From positions 1 through 37,162 of the forward strand of contig SLSE01000180.1 in assembly GCA_007130585.1 (NCBI GenBank): a DNA stretch of 37,162 nucleotides. Direction: 5' to 3'. The notes under the pieces are model-generated. The model saw only the letters and a program-made list of their open reading frames with translations, ran no database searches and was not told the DNA's origin. Below are positions 15,679-23,907 of the stretch, one piece after another; the stretch's first letter is position 1, and every line of letters starts with the position of its first letter. Source of the stretch: Syntrophomonadaceae bacterium (lineage in GTDB: Bacteria > Bacillota > Dethiobacteria > DTU022). Both the position numbers and the translations under genes were made by a program.

Positions 15679-16467
15679 CTAACCGCCTGTCATTTTTTTC
15701 TGCAGAAACGGGAGCTCGCCCTTGCGGGCGGCAATCCAGCCCAGGAAGAAAATTATCCCCGCAGCTGCCAGCCAGGAAACTACTGTCAGAAAAGGTATTG
15801 CCGTTCCGTGGCGCACCCCGATCCCGACCAGGGCCCAGACAAAAACAGCAGCGTAAATATAGTCCTGCCGCAGGTAGAAAACAGCCAGGGCGATCAGGGC
15901 GGCAATAATCGCCATCAGCATGGTAAAGAAAACCGCGCCGGTGCCGGTGCCCAGCCAGTCTATACTGTAAAGCCAGGCATTGAAGTTAACTATCGAGGCT
16001 GCCGAGATCCAGCCCAGGTAAAGGCTGAAGGGGTATTTGACCAGGATACGGTCAAAAATGTTTTTCTCTGCCGTAACTGCGCCCAGGCGGAGGTAAATCA
16101 CAACCAGGGTGGCCAGTAGCAGCAGGATAATAACCAGGGACCAGCCTATACGCTGGTAGTGCCAGACAAACAACCAGGCAATATTAAATATACTGCTCAC
16201 GGCAAATAATATGCCCACAGCTTTAACTGCCGGATTTTCGCGGTATTGAGGCAGAGCCTGGTAAATAATAAAAGCAATCAGGGCAAGGTAAATCAGGCCC
16301 CATATTGAAAATGCATATGCAGCAGGGGTAATCAGGACCGGATATTCGGCGGCCAGATCCTCCTGGGTCATGTTGTTAAAGGGAATGGCATTGGAGAGAA
16401 AATTAAACAGCAGCACGAGGGCCAGCGCTCCAATATTAATATAAGCCCGGATATCGCTTCGAATCAT
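15679..16467 (-). CDS. TspO/MBR-related membrane protein, long form
   Basis: 262 residues with seven or eight hydrophobic helices. The TspO/MBR marks are ITPAAYAFSIWGLIYLALIA near residue 46, FNIAWLFVWHYQRIGWSLVI near residue 93 and YPFSLYLGWISAASIVNF near residue 144, rich in W, Y and F. Classic TspO proteins are about 160 residues with five helices; this is the longer bacterial type with additional C-terminal helices. TspO proteins bind tetrapyrroles and other hydrophobic ligands, but the role of the long form is unknown. ATG at 16467 with AAAGGGGAGTG upstream. It follows lysA by 65 bases and precedes a terminator, so it is the last gene of the dap operon. Confidence 0.8.
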   Translation of the reverse strand: MIRSDIRAYINIGALALVLLFNFLSNAIPFNNMTQEDLAAEYPVLITPAAYAFSIWGLIYLALIAFIIYQALPQYRENPAVKAVGILFAVSSIFNIAWLFVWHYQRIGWSLVIILLLLATLVVIYLRLGAVTAEKNIFDRILVKYPFSLYLGWISAASIVNFNAWLYSIDWLGTGTGAVFFTMLMAIIAALIALAVFYLRQDYIYAAVFVWALVGIGVRHGTAIPFLTVVSWLAAAGIIFFLGWIAARKGELPFLQKKMTGG

Positions 16468-16532
16468 TTAAAACACTCCCCTTTCACTTACTTATCTTCA
16501 TATAATCTTCTCGAAATCAGCAGAGAAACCCT

Positions 16533-17795
16533 TTAAATTTTTACCGGTGCGCCGGGAAAGCGCATTGTCGCGAAATAATCGTCAATTGTTTCCGCCCTCC
16601 GGATCAGCCGGACCGAACCATCTTCGCGGAGCAGCAGTTCGGCGGAACGAAGTTTTCCGTTATAATTAAAGCCCATAGAGTAACCATGCGCCCCGGCATC
16701 GTGGATTACCACCAGGTCACCCGGTTCAATAACCGGCAGGGGACGATCGATCGCAAATTTATCGTTGTTTTCGCATAAAGAACCGGTCACATCATAAACC
16801 TTATCCGCGGGAAGAGATTCTTTGCCCGGAATGGTAATGTGGTGGTAGGCGCCGTAGATACCGGGGCGCATCAGGTTGGCCATACAGGCATCCAGTCCGA
16901 CATATTCCTTGTACTTTCGGGCAACATGGCGGACCCTGCCGACCAGGTAGCCGTAAGGGCCGGTTACCAGGCGGCCGCATTCGAATACAATCTTAACCGG
17001 ATCAAGCCCTTCCTTAACCAGCAGGCTTTTGTAAAGATCACGAATCCCGCCGGAGACCAGGTTCATATCCACGGCCCGGTCTCCGGGACGGTAAGGGATA
17101 CCGATACCGCCGCCCATATTTATGATCTCCACGCTGATCCCGCACTGCTGTTTCAGGCTGACCGCCAGCTCAAAAAGCATGCGGGCGGTCTCCACGAAAT
17201 AAGTATTTTCCAGTTCGTTTGAAGCAACCATGCTGTGCAGCCCGAAGCGTTTAACTCCCCTGGCCTTCATAATCCGGTAAGCTTCGATAACCTGGTCGCG
17301 GGTCACCCCGTACTTGGCTTCCTGCGGTTCTCCGATTAATACATTGCCGGTACGGGCTTCTCCGGGGTTGTAGCGGAACGAAATCAGTTCGGGAATGCCG
17401 GCGCTTTTTTCCAGCGTTTCTATGTGGCCGATATCGTCCAGGTTAATTACCGCCCCGAGACGGTAAGCTTCTGCAAATTCTTCGCCCGGGGTATCGTTAG
17501 AAGTAAATACGATCTCTTCGCCCCTGAAACCGACTTTTTCCGAGAGCAGCAATTCTGCCATTGAACTGCAGTCAACACCCATATTTTCTTCCTGCAAGAT
17601 GCGCAGGATAGCGGGGTTGGGACAGGCCTTTACGGCGAAATGGTTTTTGAAACCGCCTACCCAGGAAAAAGCCCTGTAAAAAGCGCGCGCATTATCCCTG
17701 ATTGCCTTTTCGTCGTAAATAATAAAGGGGGTGGGATAATCTGCCGCTATATTTTCCAGTTGCGTTTTGTTAAAAGGAATCTTTTTTTCAGCCAT
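16533..17795 (-). CDS. lysA: Diaminopimelate decarboxylase (LysA-like, PLP fold III)
   Basis: 420 residues. The reaction is meso-diaminopimelate to L-lysine plus CO2. The PLP-binding lysine is K56 in HFAVKACPNP, the phosphate-binding glycine loop is INMGGGIGIPY, and substrate/PLP contacts appear in FECGR, GSLCENNDKFA and HDAGAHGYSMGFNYNG. All are standard for the ornithine/DAP decarboxylase family. ATG start with ACGGAGGCGGC upstream. It follows dapL in the same direction after 128 bases, which fits the last step of lysine synthesis. Related carboxynorspermidine decarboxylases share the fold; the dap neighbours favour LysA. Confidence 0.9.
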   Translation of the reverse strand: MAEKKIPFNKTQLENIAADYPTPFIIYDEKAIRDNARAFYRAFSWVGGFKNHFAVKACPNPAILRILQEENMGVDCSSMAELLLSEKVGFRGEEIVFTSNDTPGEEFAEAYRLGAVINLDDIGHIETLEKSAGIPELISFRYNPGEARTGNVLIGEPQEAKYGVTRDQVIEAYRIMKARGVKRFGLHSMVASNELENTYFVETARMLFELAVSLKQQCGISVEIINMGGGIGIPYRPGDRAVDMNLVSGGIRDLYKSLLVKEGLDPVKIVFECGRLVTGPYGYLVGRVRHVARKYKEYVGLDACMANLMRPGIYGAYHHITIPGKESLPADKVYDVTGSLCENNDKFAIDRPLPVIEPGDLVVIHDAGAHGYSMGFNYNGKLRSAELLLREDGSVRLIRRAETIDDYFATMRFPGAPVKI

Positions 17796-17923
17796 TTTTG
17801 CCGCCTCCGTCCCTGTTGTTTGCTTGTGTAGAAATTATTACTGCAGCCGTTCCCGATCATCGGCCGGGTGAACTCCCTGGAGATGTTTCAGCGACCGGGT
17901 TGCCCGGGCAGGTCCGGCTGGAG

Positions 17924-19153
17924 CTATAATACCAGGTTATCCCGGATGCTTTTCATCGCTTCCCCGATGTCTTCGCGGTGACCGAAAGCGCTCAGCCGGA
18001 AATAACCCTCGCCTGCAGGCCCAAAACCTGAACCGGGAGTCCCGACCACATGAGCTTCATGAAGCAGTTTATCAAAAAAACCCCAGGATGAGAGCTCCCC
18101 GGGCGTCTTCAGCCACAGGTAGGGAGCATTGATCCCGCCGTAAACAGTAAGCCCTGTTTTTTGCAGGCCTTCCCTGATCAGGCGGGCATTTTCCATGTAA
18201 TAGCCGATTACTGCGGCGCATTCCTGCCGGCCCTGCTCGCCGAGTACCGCCACGCCGCCGCGCTGGGCGATATTCGAAGCCCCGTTAAAGAATGTTGTCT
18301 GCCTGCGCAGCCAGCTGCGATGAAGTTCGCCCGGCTCGCTGTCTTCACAGACCAGGCTGCGGGGCACTACGGACCAGCCAAGACGTACCCCTGTGAAGCC
18401 GGCGGATTTTGAAAAGCTGTTTATTTCAATGGCGCATTCAGCAGCGCCTTCAATTTCATAAATGGAGCGGGGCAGGTCAGGATCGGATATAAATTCTGAA
18501 TAGGCGGCATCAAAAATGATAACCGCCCTGTGGCTGCGGGCGTAGTCGACAAACTTCCGCAGATTTCCGCGGCCTGCAACGGCGCCTGTCGGGTTGTTCG
18601 GGCTGCAGAGGTAAACCAGGTCGACTTTTTCCTGCGGCGGTTCAGGAATAAAGCCGTTTTCGCTGTTACAGGTCATGTAAACAAAGCCGCCGTAATTACC
18701 CGTGCCGCTATCGAAGCTGCCCGACCGGCCCGCGATCACGTTTGTGTCAACGTAAACGGGGTAAGCAGGATCCTGGAAGGCAACCAGGTTGTCGCTGCTG
18801 AATATAGACTGGATATTCCCCGCATCGGGCTTGGCTCCGTCACTGATAAAAATTTCATCTTTATCAAGCTTAATGCCCCGTTTTCCGTAAAACCGGGCCA
18901 GGCTTTCCCGGAGATCTTGGTCGCCCTGCTCATCTCCGTAACCGGTATAGGTTTCAGCTGCGGACAAATTATTTACAGCGTCATGCAAACCTCTTATTAC
19001 AGAAGGAGGCAGCGGTTCTGTAGTATTACCGATCCCCAGGCGGTGTACCCTGGCCTGCGGGTTGTCCTGCTGAAAAATCTTTATCCTCCGCCCTATTTCA
19101 GGGAAGAGGTATCCTGCGCTTAATTTCCGGTACTCCCTGTTTATTCTGGCCAT
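17924..19153 (-). CDS. dapL: LL-diaminopimelate aminotransferase (DapL)
   Basis: About 409 residues. DapL converts tetrahydrodipicolinate directly to LL-diaminopimelate with glutamate as amino donor, bypassing the acyl-intermediate route. The DapL-type N-terminus INREYRKLSAGYLFPEIGRR is followed by RLGIGNTTEPLPPSVI, FISDGAKPDAGNIQSIF and DPAYPVYVDTNVIAGRSG. The PLP lysine lies in SFSKSAGFTGVRLGW and YLCSPNNPTGAV is the fold-type-I NPTG block. I set the start at ATG 19153 because AGGAG sits 11 bases upstream; an ATG seven codons earlier has no ribosome site. It lies 33 bases after dapA. Confidence 0.94.
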   Translation of the reverse strand: MARINREYRKLSAGYLFPEIGRRIKIFQQDNPQARVHRLGIGNTTEPLPPSVIRGLHDAVNNLSAAETYTGYGDEQGDQDLRESLARFYGKRGIKLDKDEIFISDGAKPDAGNIQSIFSSDNLVAFQDPAYPVYVDTNVIAGRSGSFDSGTGNYGGFVYMTCNSENGFIPEPPQEKVDLVYLCSPNNPTGAVAGRGNLRKFVDYARSHRAVIIFDAAYSEFISDPDLPRSIYEIEGAAECAIEINSFSKSAGFTGVRLGWSVVPRSLVCEDSEPGELHRSWLRRQTTFFNGASNIAQRGGVAVLGEQGRQECAAVIGYYMENARLIREGLQKTGLTVYGGINAPYLWLKTPGELSSWGFFDKLLHEAHVVGTPGSGFGPAGEGYFRLSAFGHREDIGEAMKSIRDNLVL

Positions 19154-19186
19154 AGCACGTCTATCTCCTGTCATAAATTATTGCGA

Positions 19187-20104
19187 TCAAATAATACCTT
19201 CCGGGATGTCCAGGCCGGCCATCGCCTTTCTGAGCACCTCATAATGCTCATCTTTCGACAGCGAACAAATTGGCAGACGGTAAGATTCGCGGCACCATTT
19301 TTTCATTGCCATGGCAGCTTTAATCGGAATGGGGTTGGTTTCGATAAAACAGGCCCTGAAAAAGGGCATCAGCCGCTCTTCCAGTTCCCTGGCCCGCTCG
19401 ATATTGCCGCGTATGGCAAAGTGGACCATTTCTTTCATCTGGCGCGGAAGCAGGTTTGCCGCCACTGATACAACCCCGTTGCCTCCCGCTTCAATCAGGT
19501 CGACCGTCATGTTGTCATCACCACAGAGTACTGCAAACTCATCATGGCGCAGGCTGATCAGGTTCTTCATCTGCTCCAGGCTTCCTGATGCTTCTTTTAC
19601 CCCGACAATATTCCTGTTTTCAGTCATCAGGCGGTGCAGGGTTTCATTTTCCAGGTTAACACCGGAACGCGATTCAATGTTATACAAAATACAGGGGATC
19701 GAGACCGATTCAGCTATTGCCTTAAAGTGCAGGTAAAGTCCTTTTTGAGTGGGTTTCACGTAGTAAGGATTGACTAAAAGTAAAGCATCAACTCCCGAAT
19801 GTTCGGCATGCTGCGAAAGCTGGATTGCCTCGGAAGTAGCATTGCTGCCCGTTCCTGCCATTACCGGGACCCTGCCGCCGGCAAACTCCACGGTCAGGGC
19901 TATAACCCGGTCATGTTCCTCGTGGGTCAGGGTTGAACTTTCCCCTGTCGTACCGCAGGGCACCAGTCCGTCTATGCCGGATTCTACCTGATATTCGATC
20001 AGGTGTTTTAACGAAGCGATATCTACTGCCCCGGTTGATGTAAAGGGAGTGATCAGCGCCGTGTGAACTCCCCTAAATATGTTCTCGATTGCCGGCACCT
20101 CCAA
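19187..20104 (-). CDS. dapA: 4-hydroxy-tetrahydrodipicolinate synthase (DapA-like)
   Basis: About 305 residues of the DapA/NAL aldolase family, condensing pyruvate with aspartate semialdehyde. Visible are GVHTALITPFTSTGAV, the pyruvate-binding PCGTTGESSTLTHEEH, LLVNPYYVKPTQKGLY with the catalytic-relay tyrosine, and the Schiff-base lysine in IVGVKEASGS. The usual YNVPGRTG block reads YNIESRSG here, losing Pro-Gly but keeping Tyr and Arg, so a different aldol substrate is possible, though the operon argues for DapA. The start is uncertain: TTG at 20104 overlaps the end of dapB by 32 bases, and the only strong GGAGGTG lies on the start itself, so reinitiation after dapB is likely. Confidence 0.9.
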   Translation of the reverse strand: MEVPAIENIFRGVHTALITPFTSTGAVDIASLKHLIEYQVESGIDGLVPCGTTGESSTLTHEEHDRVIALTVEFAGGRVPVMAGTGSNATSEAIQLSQHAEHSGVDALLLVNPYYVKPTQKGLYLHFKAIAESVSIPCILYNIESRSGVNLENETLHRLMTENRNIVGVKEASGSLEQMKNLISLRHDEFAVLCGDDNMTVDLIEAGGNGVVSVAANLLPRQMKEMVHFAIRGNIERARELEERLMPFFRACFIETNPIPIKAAMAMKKWCRESYRLPICSLSKDEHYEVLRKAMAGLDIPEGII

Positions 20105-20846
20105 TTATTGAATTCATCATTTCATTGATGGTAAAGAGTCCCTTTTTGCCGCGAATCCATTCCGCAGCGACAATTGCCCCTTCGGCAAATCCCTCGCGGC
20201 TTCTTGCGCTGTGCTCCAGGGTTATTGTATCAACATCACTGTCGAAAATCACCCGGTGCGTACCCGGAGCCGAACCGCACCTGGTTGAGGAAACATGCAG
20301 TTCATGTTCATCGATCTTCCGGTTATCCAGGCTGCTTACAGGCCGGCTCTTCCTGTCCAGGTGTTTTACCATGATACCGGCAATCATCTGAGCTGTTCCT
20401 GAAGGGCTGTCGGCTTTTTGGCGGTGGTGGATTTCGTGAATGGCGGCATCATAATGGGGGAACCGGTTCATAATTGCCGCTGCAGTTTCAACCAGCCGGA
20501 AGAAAAGGTTTACTCCCAGGGAAAAATTGCCCGACCAGATCAGTCCGATACCGGCTTCTTCCACTACTGCAGCAACCCGGTTCATTTGATCATACCAGCC
20601 TGTTGTGCCAACTACCACCGGCACTTTCAGCTCCCCGCAGCGCTCAATATTGCCAATTACTGCCCGGGGATGGGTGAAATCTATTATAACATCAACGGGT
20701 CTTTTTATGGAAGTAATTTCCCTTGCTGTAACTTCCGGAGCTCTGCTTTGCGGGTCTATAACCTCCGGAACTTCGTATCCCTTTGCCACGGCTTTCCGGT
20801 GTATTGTTTTCCCCATTTGACCGTAACCGCAAATACCGATGCGCAC
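20073..20846 (-). CDS. dapB: 4-hydroxy-tetrahydrodipicolinate reductase (DapB)
   Basis: 257 residues. It reduces the DapA product with NAD(P)H. The Rossmann motif IGICGYGQMGKTI is at the N-terminus, VVGTTGW follows near residue 80, SGNFSLGVNLF near residue 105, and the catalytic His/Lys block reads HEIHHRQKADSPSGTA. GTHRVIF and the C-terminal domain are intact. Start is GTG at 20846 with a modest GAGAG site. It is first in the minus-strand dapB-dapA-dapL-lysA-TspO operon and divergent from the DUF3786 gene. No dapF epimerase is in the window although LysA normally needs meso-DAP, so dapF must lie elsewhere. Confidence 0.95.
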   Translation of the reverse strand: MRIGICGYGQMGKTIHRKAVAKGYEVPEVIDPQSRAPEVTAREITSIKRPVDVIIDFTHPRAVIGNIERCGELKVPVVVGTTGWYDQMNRVAAVVEEAGIGLIWSGNFSLGVNLFFRLVETAAAIMNRFPHYDAAIHEIHHRQKADSPSGTAQMIAGIMVKHLDRKSRPVSSLDNRKIDEHELHVSSTRCGSAPGTHRVIFDSDVDTITLEHSARSREGFAEGAIVAAEWIRGKKGLFTINEMMNSIIGGAGNREHI

Positions 20847-20878
20847 AATTCATCAACTCTCTTTCTCCTCTGTCTGAA

Positions 20879-20900
20879 ATTATATTCTCCGGTTTACCGG
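20879..20900 (-). promoter_or_regulatory. dapB -10 element next to a CCGGT-ACCGG palindrome
   Basis: TATAAT (20879-20884 on the minus strand) lies about 33 bases before the dapB start. Immediately upstream, inside the expected -35/-10 spacer, is CCGGTTTACCGG (20889-20900), a 5-base inverted repeat around TT. No good -35 hexamer is seen, so activation or repression through the palindrome is possible. The leader is too short for a lysine riboswitch. Confidence 0.4.
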
Positions 20901-20966
20901 CACTTCCTTCAAAATAACCGTATATTGACAAAAAGACCCTAACAGGTGAGCTGACAGGCGGTTGCC

Positions 20967-20996
20967 TTGACTTGCCCCGGGAAAAATCGCTATAAT
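20967..20996 (+). promoter_or_regulatory. Promoter of the DUF3786-MFS operon
   Basis: TTGACT (20967-20972), 18 bases, TATAAT (20991-20996). The predicted start near 21003 is about 27 bases before the ATG at 21030. Confidence 0.65.
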
Positions 20997-21029
20997 TAGC
21001 GAAGTTATTACTAACCGGTGGTGAATATA

Positions 21030-21719
21030 ATGGAATCCGGCAAAGCGGGTGAACGGCTGCCGGGGTTGGATGAGGCGGCCAATGAAAACAAGAGGCGCCG
21101 GTCTCTGGTGGTGCGCTGCGATCAGTACCGGGAGAACCTGAAAAAACGCGATCCCCTGGAACTGGCCCGCCTGGCGGCAATAAGCAGCGTAAAACAGCCC
21201 GACGGCAGTTTTGTACTAGGCGGCGCTCATTTTTCAAAAGAGTACCGCATCAACTGGCCCTCCCTGACCGTTACCGGCAGCAGCGGAGAGCCCGCTTCAC
21301 TGCAGACAGAAACCCTCTGGCTGCATTACCTTGATCGTGCCGACGGCCATCCTCTTACCGGGCGCTGGGTAAACTTAAGCGAAATCGGGGGGTTGTTCTA
21401 CCAGCAGGCTTTCCAGGGTTATTGTGGGGATATGCTGGCCGAATCCTGGGGGAACAATCTTGATGGCCTGCGCAAAAACTGCCTGGCAACCGGCGGATGG
21501 CCTATACCGGATCTGGCCGATCTGGCTTTCGAATGGCGGGCCCTGCCCCGCCTTCCCTTATGCCTCTGTTACCGCCTTCCGGCCGGCCCAAAAGGAGCAT
21601 GGGCAACCATGCTCTTTGACGCAGCTGCAGAACACTACGTGGCCGCAGACGTTGCCGCGATTGTCGGTAAAGAACTGGCCGACCGGCTGGTAACGGGACA
21701 AAAAAAGGAACTGAGTTAA
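21030..21719 (+). CDS. DUF3786 family protein
   Basis: A soluble 229-residue protein of unknown function. Segments typical of DUF3786 are LEARLAAISSVK-like LELARLAAISSVK, the central LQTETLWLHYLDRADG, TGRWVNLSEIGGLFYQQAF and the C-terminal LPRLPLCLCYRLPAGPKG followed by ATMLFDAAAEHYVAADVA. The family occurs in anaerobes, often near corrinoid or C1 genes, but no such genes are here. I placed the start at ATG 21030 because GGTGGTGA sits 5 bases before it; GTG codons at 21018 and 21021 form part of that site. It ends 2 bases before the downstream MFS gene. Confidence 0.72.
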   Translation: MESGKAGERLPGLDEAANENKRRRSLVVRCDQYRENLKKRDPLELARLAAISSVKQPDGSFVLGGAHFSKEYRINWPSLTVTGSSGEPASLQTETLWLHYLDRADGHPLTGRWVNLSEIGGLFYQQAFQGYCGDMLAESWGNNLDGLRKNCLATGGWPIPDLADLAFEWRALPRLPLCLCYRLPAGPKGAWATMLFDAAAEHYVAADVAAIVGKELADRLVTGQKKELS

Positions 21720-21721
21720 AG

Positions 21722-22936
21722 TTGAATGTAAGCCGAACTACAACAACCGGAGGTCACGGCTTTAGAACGGGATGGTTGAACTGGTTCTTTTTTTTCGGTT
21801 CAGTTTTATTCTTCATGGCTAACCTGTTTGCTGCGATAGCCGTTTTCCCCTCCTACAGCCTTGCCATCGGCAGCACTCCTTTTCAGGCCGGATTGCAAAA
21901 TACTTTATTCGGGGTGGCTGCCGTTTTGATCCGCTTCTACCTGGGCCCGGTTATGGATGACCGGGGACCTAAACCCCTGATGCTCCTGGGCGCCTTTACA
22001 TTTGCCACCGCCCCGCTGCTGCTGTTGATCAGTCCCGGTTATAATCTGCTGCTGGCAGCGAGGATTTATCAATCCCTGGGCCTGGCTGTTTTTCTGCCCG
22101 GAATGTATGCCCTGACAGCTGAAATGGCTCCGCCGGCGCGCATTGGCACTTACCTGGGTTCACTGCGCATATCCTTCAACATCGGCCTGCTGGCAGGTCC
22201 TTCCGCTGCTCTTTTAATTATCGGGGGACCGGGTTACAACACCTGGTTTGTAGTGAGCGCCCTGAGCAGTTTTCTGGCCCTTGCCCTGTTGGCCCTGGTC
22301 AGGGTGCCGGAAACTCCGGTCAGGGCCGTAAAAAGTCCGGGCTCGCTGAACCAGATTCTGCAGGCGCTCACTGTCAAGCAGATTTACCCGATTATCGGCG
22401 GCATTGCGCTGTTTGCCTTCACCTACAGCGGCGTAGTTTCTTTTGCCGCGGTACATATTGAAGAGGCAGCACCAAATGTGGAGGCGGCATACTTTTTTAT
22501 AGCTTTCGGGGCGGCGGGAATAATTACCTGCCTGGGTGCGGGAGTTCTATCCGATCGGTTCGGACGACAGCAGGTTGCCTGGCCGATGTTAATCCTCCTG
22601 GGGATCGGATCGGCCCTGTTCTACTGCTTGCCCGCCTGGCCGGCGCTGGTTATAGTGTGCGCAGTTATACTGGGAATTGGCATCCAGGGCAGCTCGCTGG
22701 TTTTTGCAGCCTGGTTGATAGAAATCAGCAGACCCGGGCTGCGAGCAACCACGATCAGTCTCCAGGAAAACTCTATCGACATATTTTTTGCCCTGGGCGC
22801 GATGGCTTTCGGGCTGGCGGCCCAGGAGCCGGGCCTGGGCAGGGCTTTCCTTGCAGCCGGATTAATAACCATTGTCGCTGTCCTGCCGCTTAGAAAATTA
22901 AGCGCGTACCTGATTAACAATAAAGCTAATGATTGA
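21722..22936 (+). CDS. Major facilitator superfamily transporter
   Basis: 404 residues and about 12 hydrophobic helices. The loop LGPVMDDRGPKPLMLLGAF and its later counterpart GVLSDRFGRQQVAWPML are the paired MFS motif-A loops. The only workable start is TTG at 21722, with AAGGA 12 bases upstream; the overlapping ATG is out of frame and stops at once. It is cotranscribed with the DUF3786 gene. Its last 11 bases overlap the end of the convergent zinc-finger gene. Substrate cannot be told. Confidence 0.85.
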   Translation: MNVSRTTTTGGHGFRTGWLNWFFFFGSVLFFMANLFAAIAVFPSYSLAIGSTPFQAGLQNTLFGVAAVLIRFYLGPVMDDRGPKPLMLLGAFTFATAPLLLLISPGYNLLLAARIYQSLGLAVFLPGMYALTAEMAPPARIGTYLGSLRISFNIGLLAGPSAALLIIGGPGYNTWFVVSALSSFLALALLALVRVPETPVRAVKSPGSLNQILQALTVKQIYPIIGGIALFAFTYSGVVSFAAVHIEEAAPNVEAAYFFIAFGAAGIITCLGAGVLSDRFGRQQVAWPMLILLGIGSALFYCLPAWPALVIVCAVILGIGIQGSSLVFAAWLIEISRPGLRATTISLQENSIDIFFALGAMAFGLAAQEPGLGRAFLAAGLITIVAVLPLRKLSAYLINNKAND

Positions 22937-23303
22937 AAGGCACCAGGTAAACCCGGTCTCCTTCTTTTTTCCCCTTTACAAGTTCACAATGCCTTAATAC
23001 CGCAATCTGTTTTTCAAGTTCCCAGTCGGCAATTTTTAAATCCTCAATGATCTGCTGCCTGGTAACCTGGCCGTTATCCTTGATGTAGTTGTAAATTTCT
23101 TTTTGGATATCCAGCAGGCCATCGGTCCCGGCCTGCCCGGCTGCCCGGCGGTGCTTTTTAGCAAGCTGTGTGGCGGTCACATCACAGGTTTTAGGAGCCT
23201 GCATCGCTCCCATGAAGCAGTCTTCGCAAAGATCCTCATCGCGGTGCCGGTATATCTCATCACCGCTTATTTTATCCCCGCACCTCGCACATTCTGAAGT
23301 CAT
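22926..23303 (-). CDS. Small zinc-finger protein with C-terminal winged-helix-like domain
   Basis: 125 residues. The N-terminal CARCGDKISGDEIYRHRDED is followed by LCEDCF, giving two Cys-x2-Cys pairs as in LIM-like or treble-clef zinc fingers. After a linker (KTCDVTATQLAKKHRRAAGQ) the C-terminus IQKEIYNYIKDNGQVTRQQI ... LEKQIAVLRHCELVKGKKEG looks like a winged helix. ATG 23303 has GGAGG 8 bases ahead; the frame is open upstream but without a ribosome site. It follows the IscU-like gene by about 50 bases in the same direction, suggesting a role linked to iron-sulfur assembly or its regulation (inference). Confidence 0.7.
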   Translation of the reverse strand: MTSECARCGDKISGDEIYRHRDEDLCEDCFMGAMQAPKTCDVTATQLAKKHRRAAGQAGTDGLLDIQKEIYNYIKDNGQVTRQQIIEDLKIADWELEKQIAVLRHCELVKGKKEGDRVYLVPFNH

Positions 23304-23352
23304 CCCAAAAACCTCCTTCCACTCTGTTCCGGAACAGGCACATCCCAAATTT

Positions 23353-23739
23353 TTAAAGGTACCTGAAGTTTGACTTTTTCTGCTGCAGGTGGCAGGCAAT
23401 TGCCTGCCGCAGGGCTGCAGTGCCCAGGTTTGAGCAGTGAATTTTAGCTTCGGGCAGCCCGCCGAGAGCCTCCACGACATCTGATTCAGCTATCGAGAGA
23501 GCCTCTTTCAGGGTTGTTCCGAGCGCCAGCACGGTCAAAACACTGGTTGTAGCAATTGAAGCCGGGCAGCCGCAGGCTTCGAATGTTACTCCCTGCAGGC
23601 GATTTTCCCGGACACGAATATGGATCCTTATAAAGTCACCGCATTCTGGATCGCCGATGGTTCCAATTCCGTCAGCATCTTCAATCACACCTGCGTTCCT
23701 GGGGTTTATAAAATGGTCGATTAGTTGCGGCGTATACAA
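23353..23739 (-). CDS. IscU/NifU-type iron-sulfur cluster scaffold
   Basis: 128 residues, the length of a stand-alone IscU. The family opening is LIDHFINPRNAGVIEDADGI. The cluster-binding cysteines are C33 in DPECGD, C58 in EACGCPAS (with an additional C56) and the cysteine of KIHCSNLG; the Asp after the first Cys-Gly (D35) is also kept. No NifS/IscS cysteine desulfurase is adjacent. The start is TTG at 23739 with AGAGGTGA 5 bases upstream. It leads a two-gene operon with the zinc-finger protein. Confidence 0.9.
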   Translation of the reverse strand: MYTPQLIDHFINPRNAGVIEDADGIGTIGDPECGDFIRIHIRVRENRLQGVTFEACGCPASIATTSVLTVLALGTTLKEALSIAESDVVEALGGLPEAKIHCSNLGTAALRQAIACHLQQKKSNFRYL

Positions 23740-23770
23740 TATGTCACCTCTGCTTGAACCTCTGTACTAT

Positions 23771-23800
23771 ATTATATCATTTGGCCTGTAAGGCAGTCAG
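23771..23800 (-). promoter_or_regulatory. Promoter of the iscU-like operon
   Basis: On the minus strand CTGACT (23795-23800) and TATAAT (23771-23776) are separated by 18 bases. The predicted start near 23764 leaves a leader of about 25 bases. Confidence 0.5.
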
Positions 23801-23907
23801 AATTAATTGCCCTTTACCTGAATTATCCTCGCCAAAAAAAAGGATGAGCCAACCTTTTGAAGAATATATTAATATACAGTTTTACTATCAAGAAGGAGGT
23901 AATAAAG

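Noticed and set aside
20847..20960. Lysine riboswitch upstream of dapB
   Set aside because: The leader after the predicted -10 is only about 25-30 bases, too short for the large lysine aptamer.
20692..21237. A 181-codon minus-strand frame across the dapB promoter
   Set aside because: It overlaps the start of dapB and the divergent DUF3786 gene, with no family similarity.
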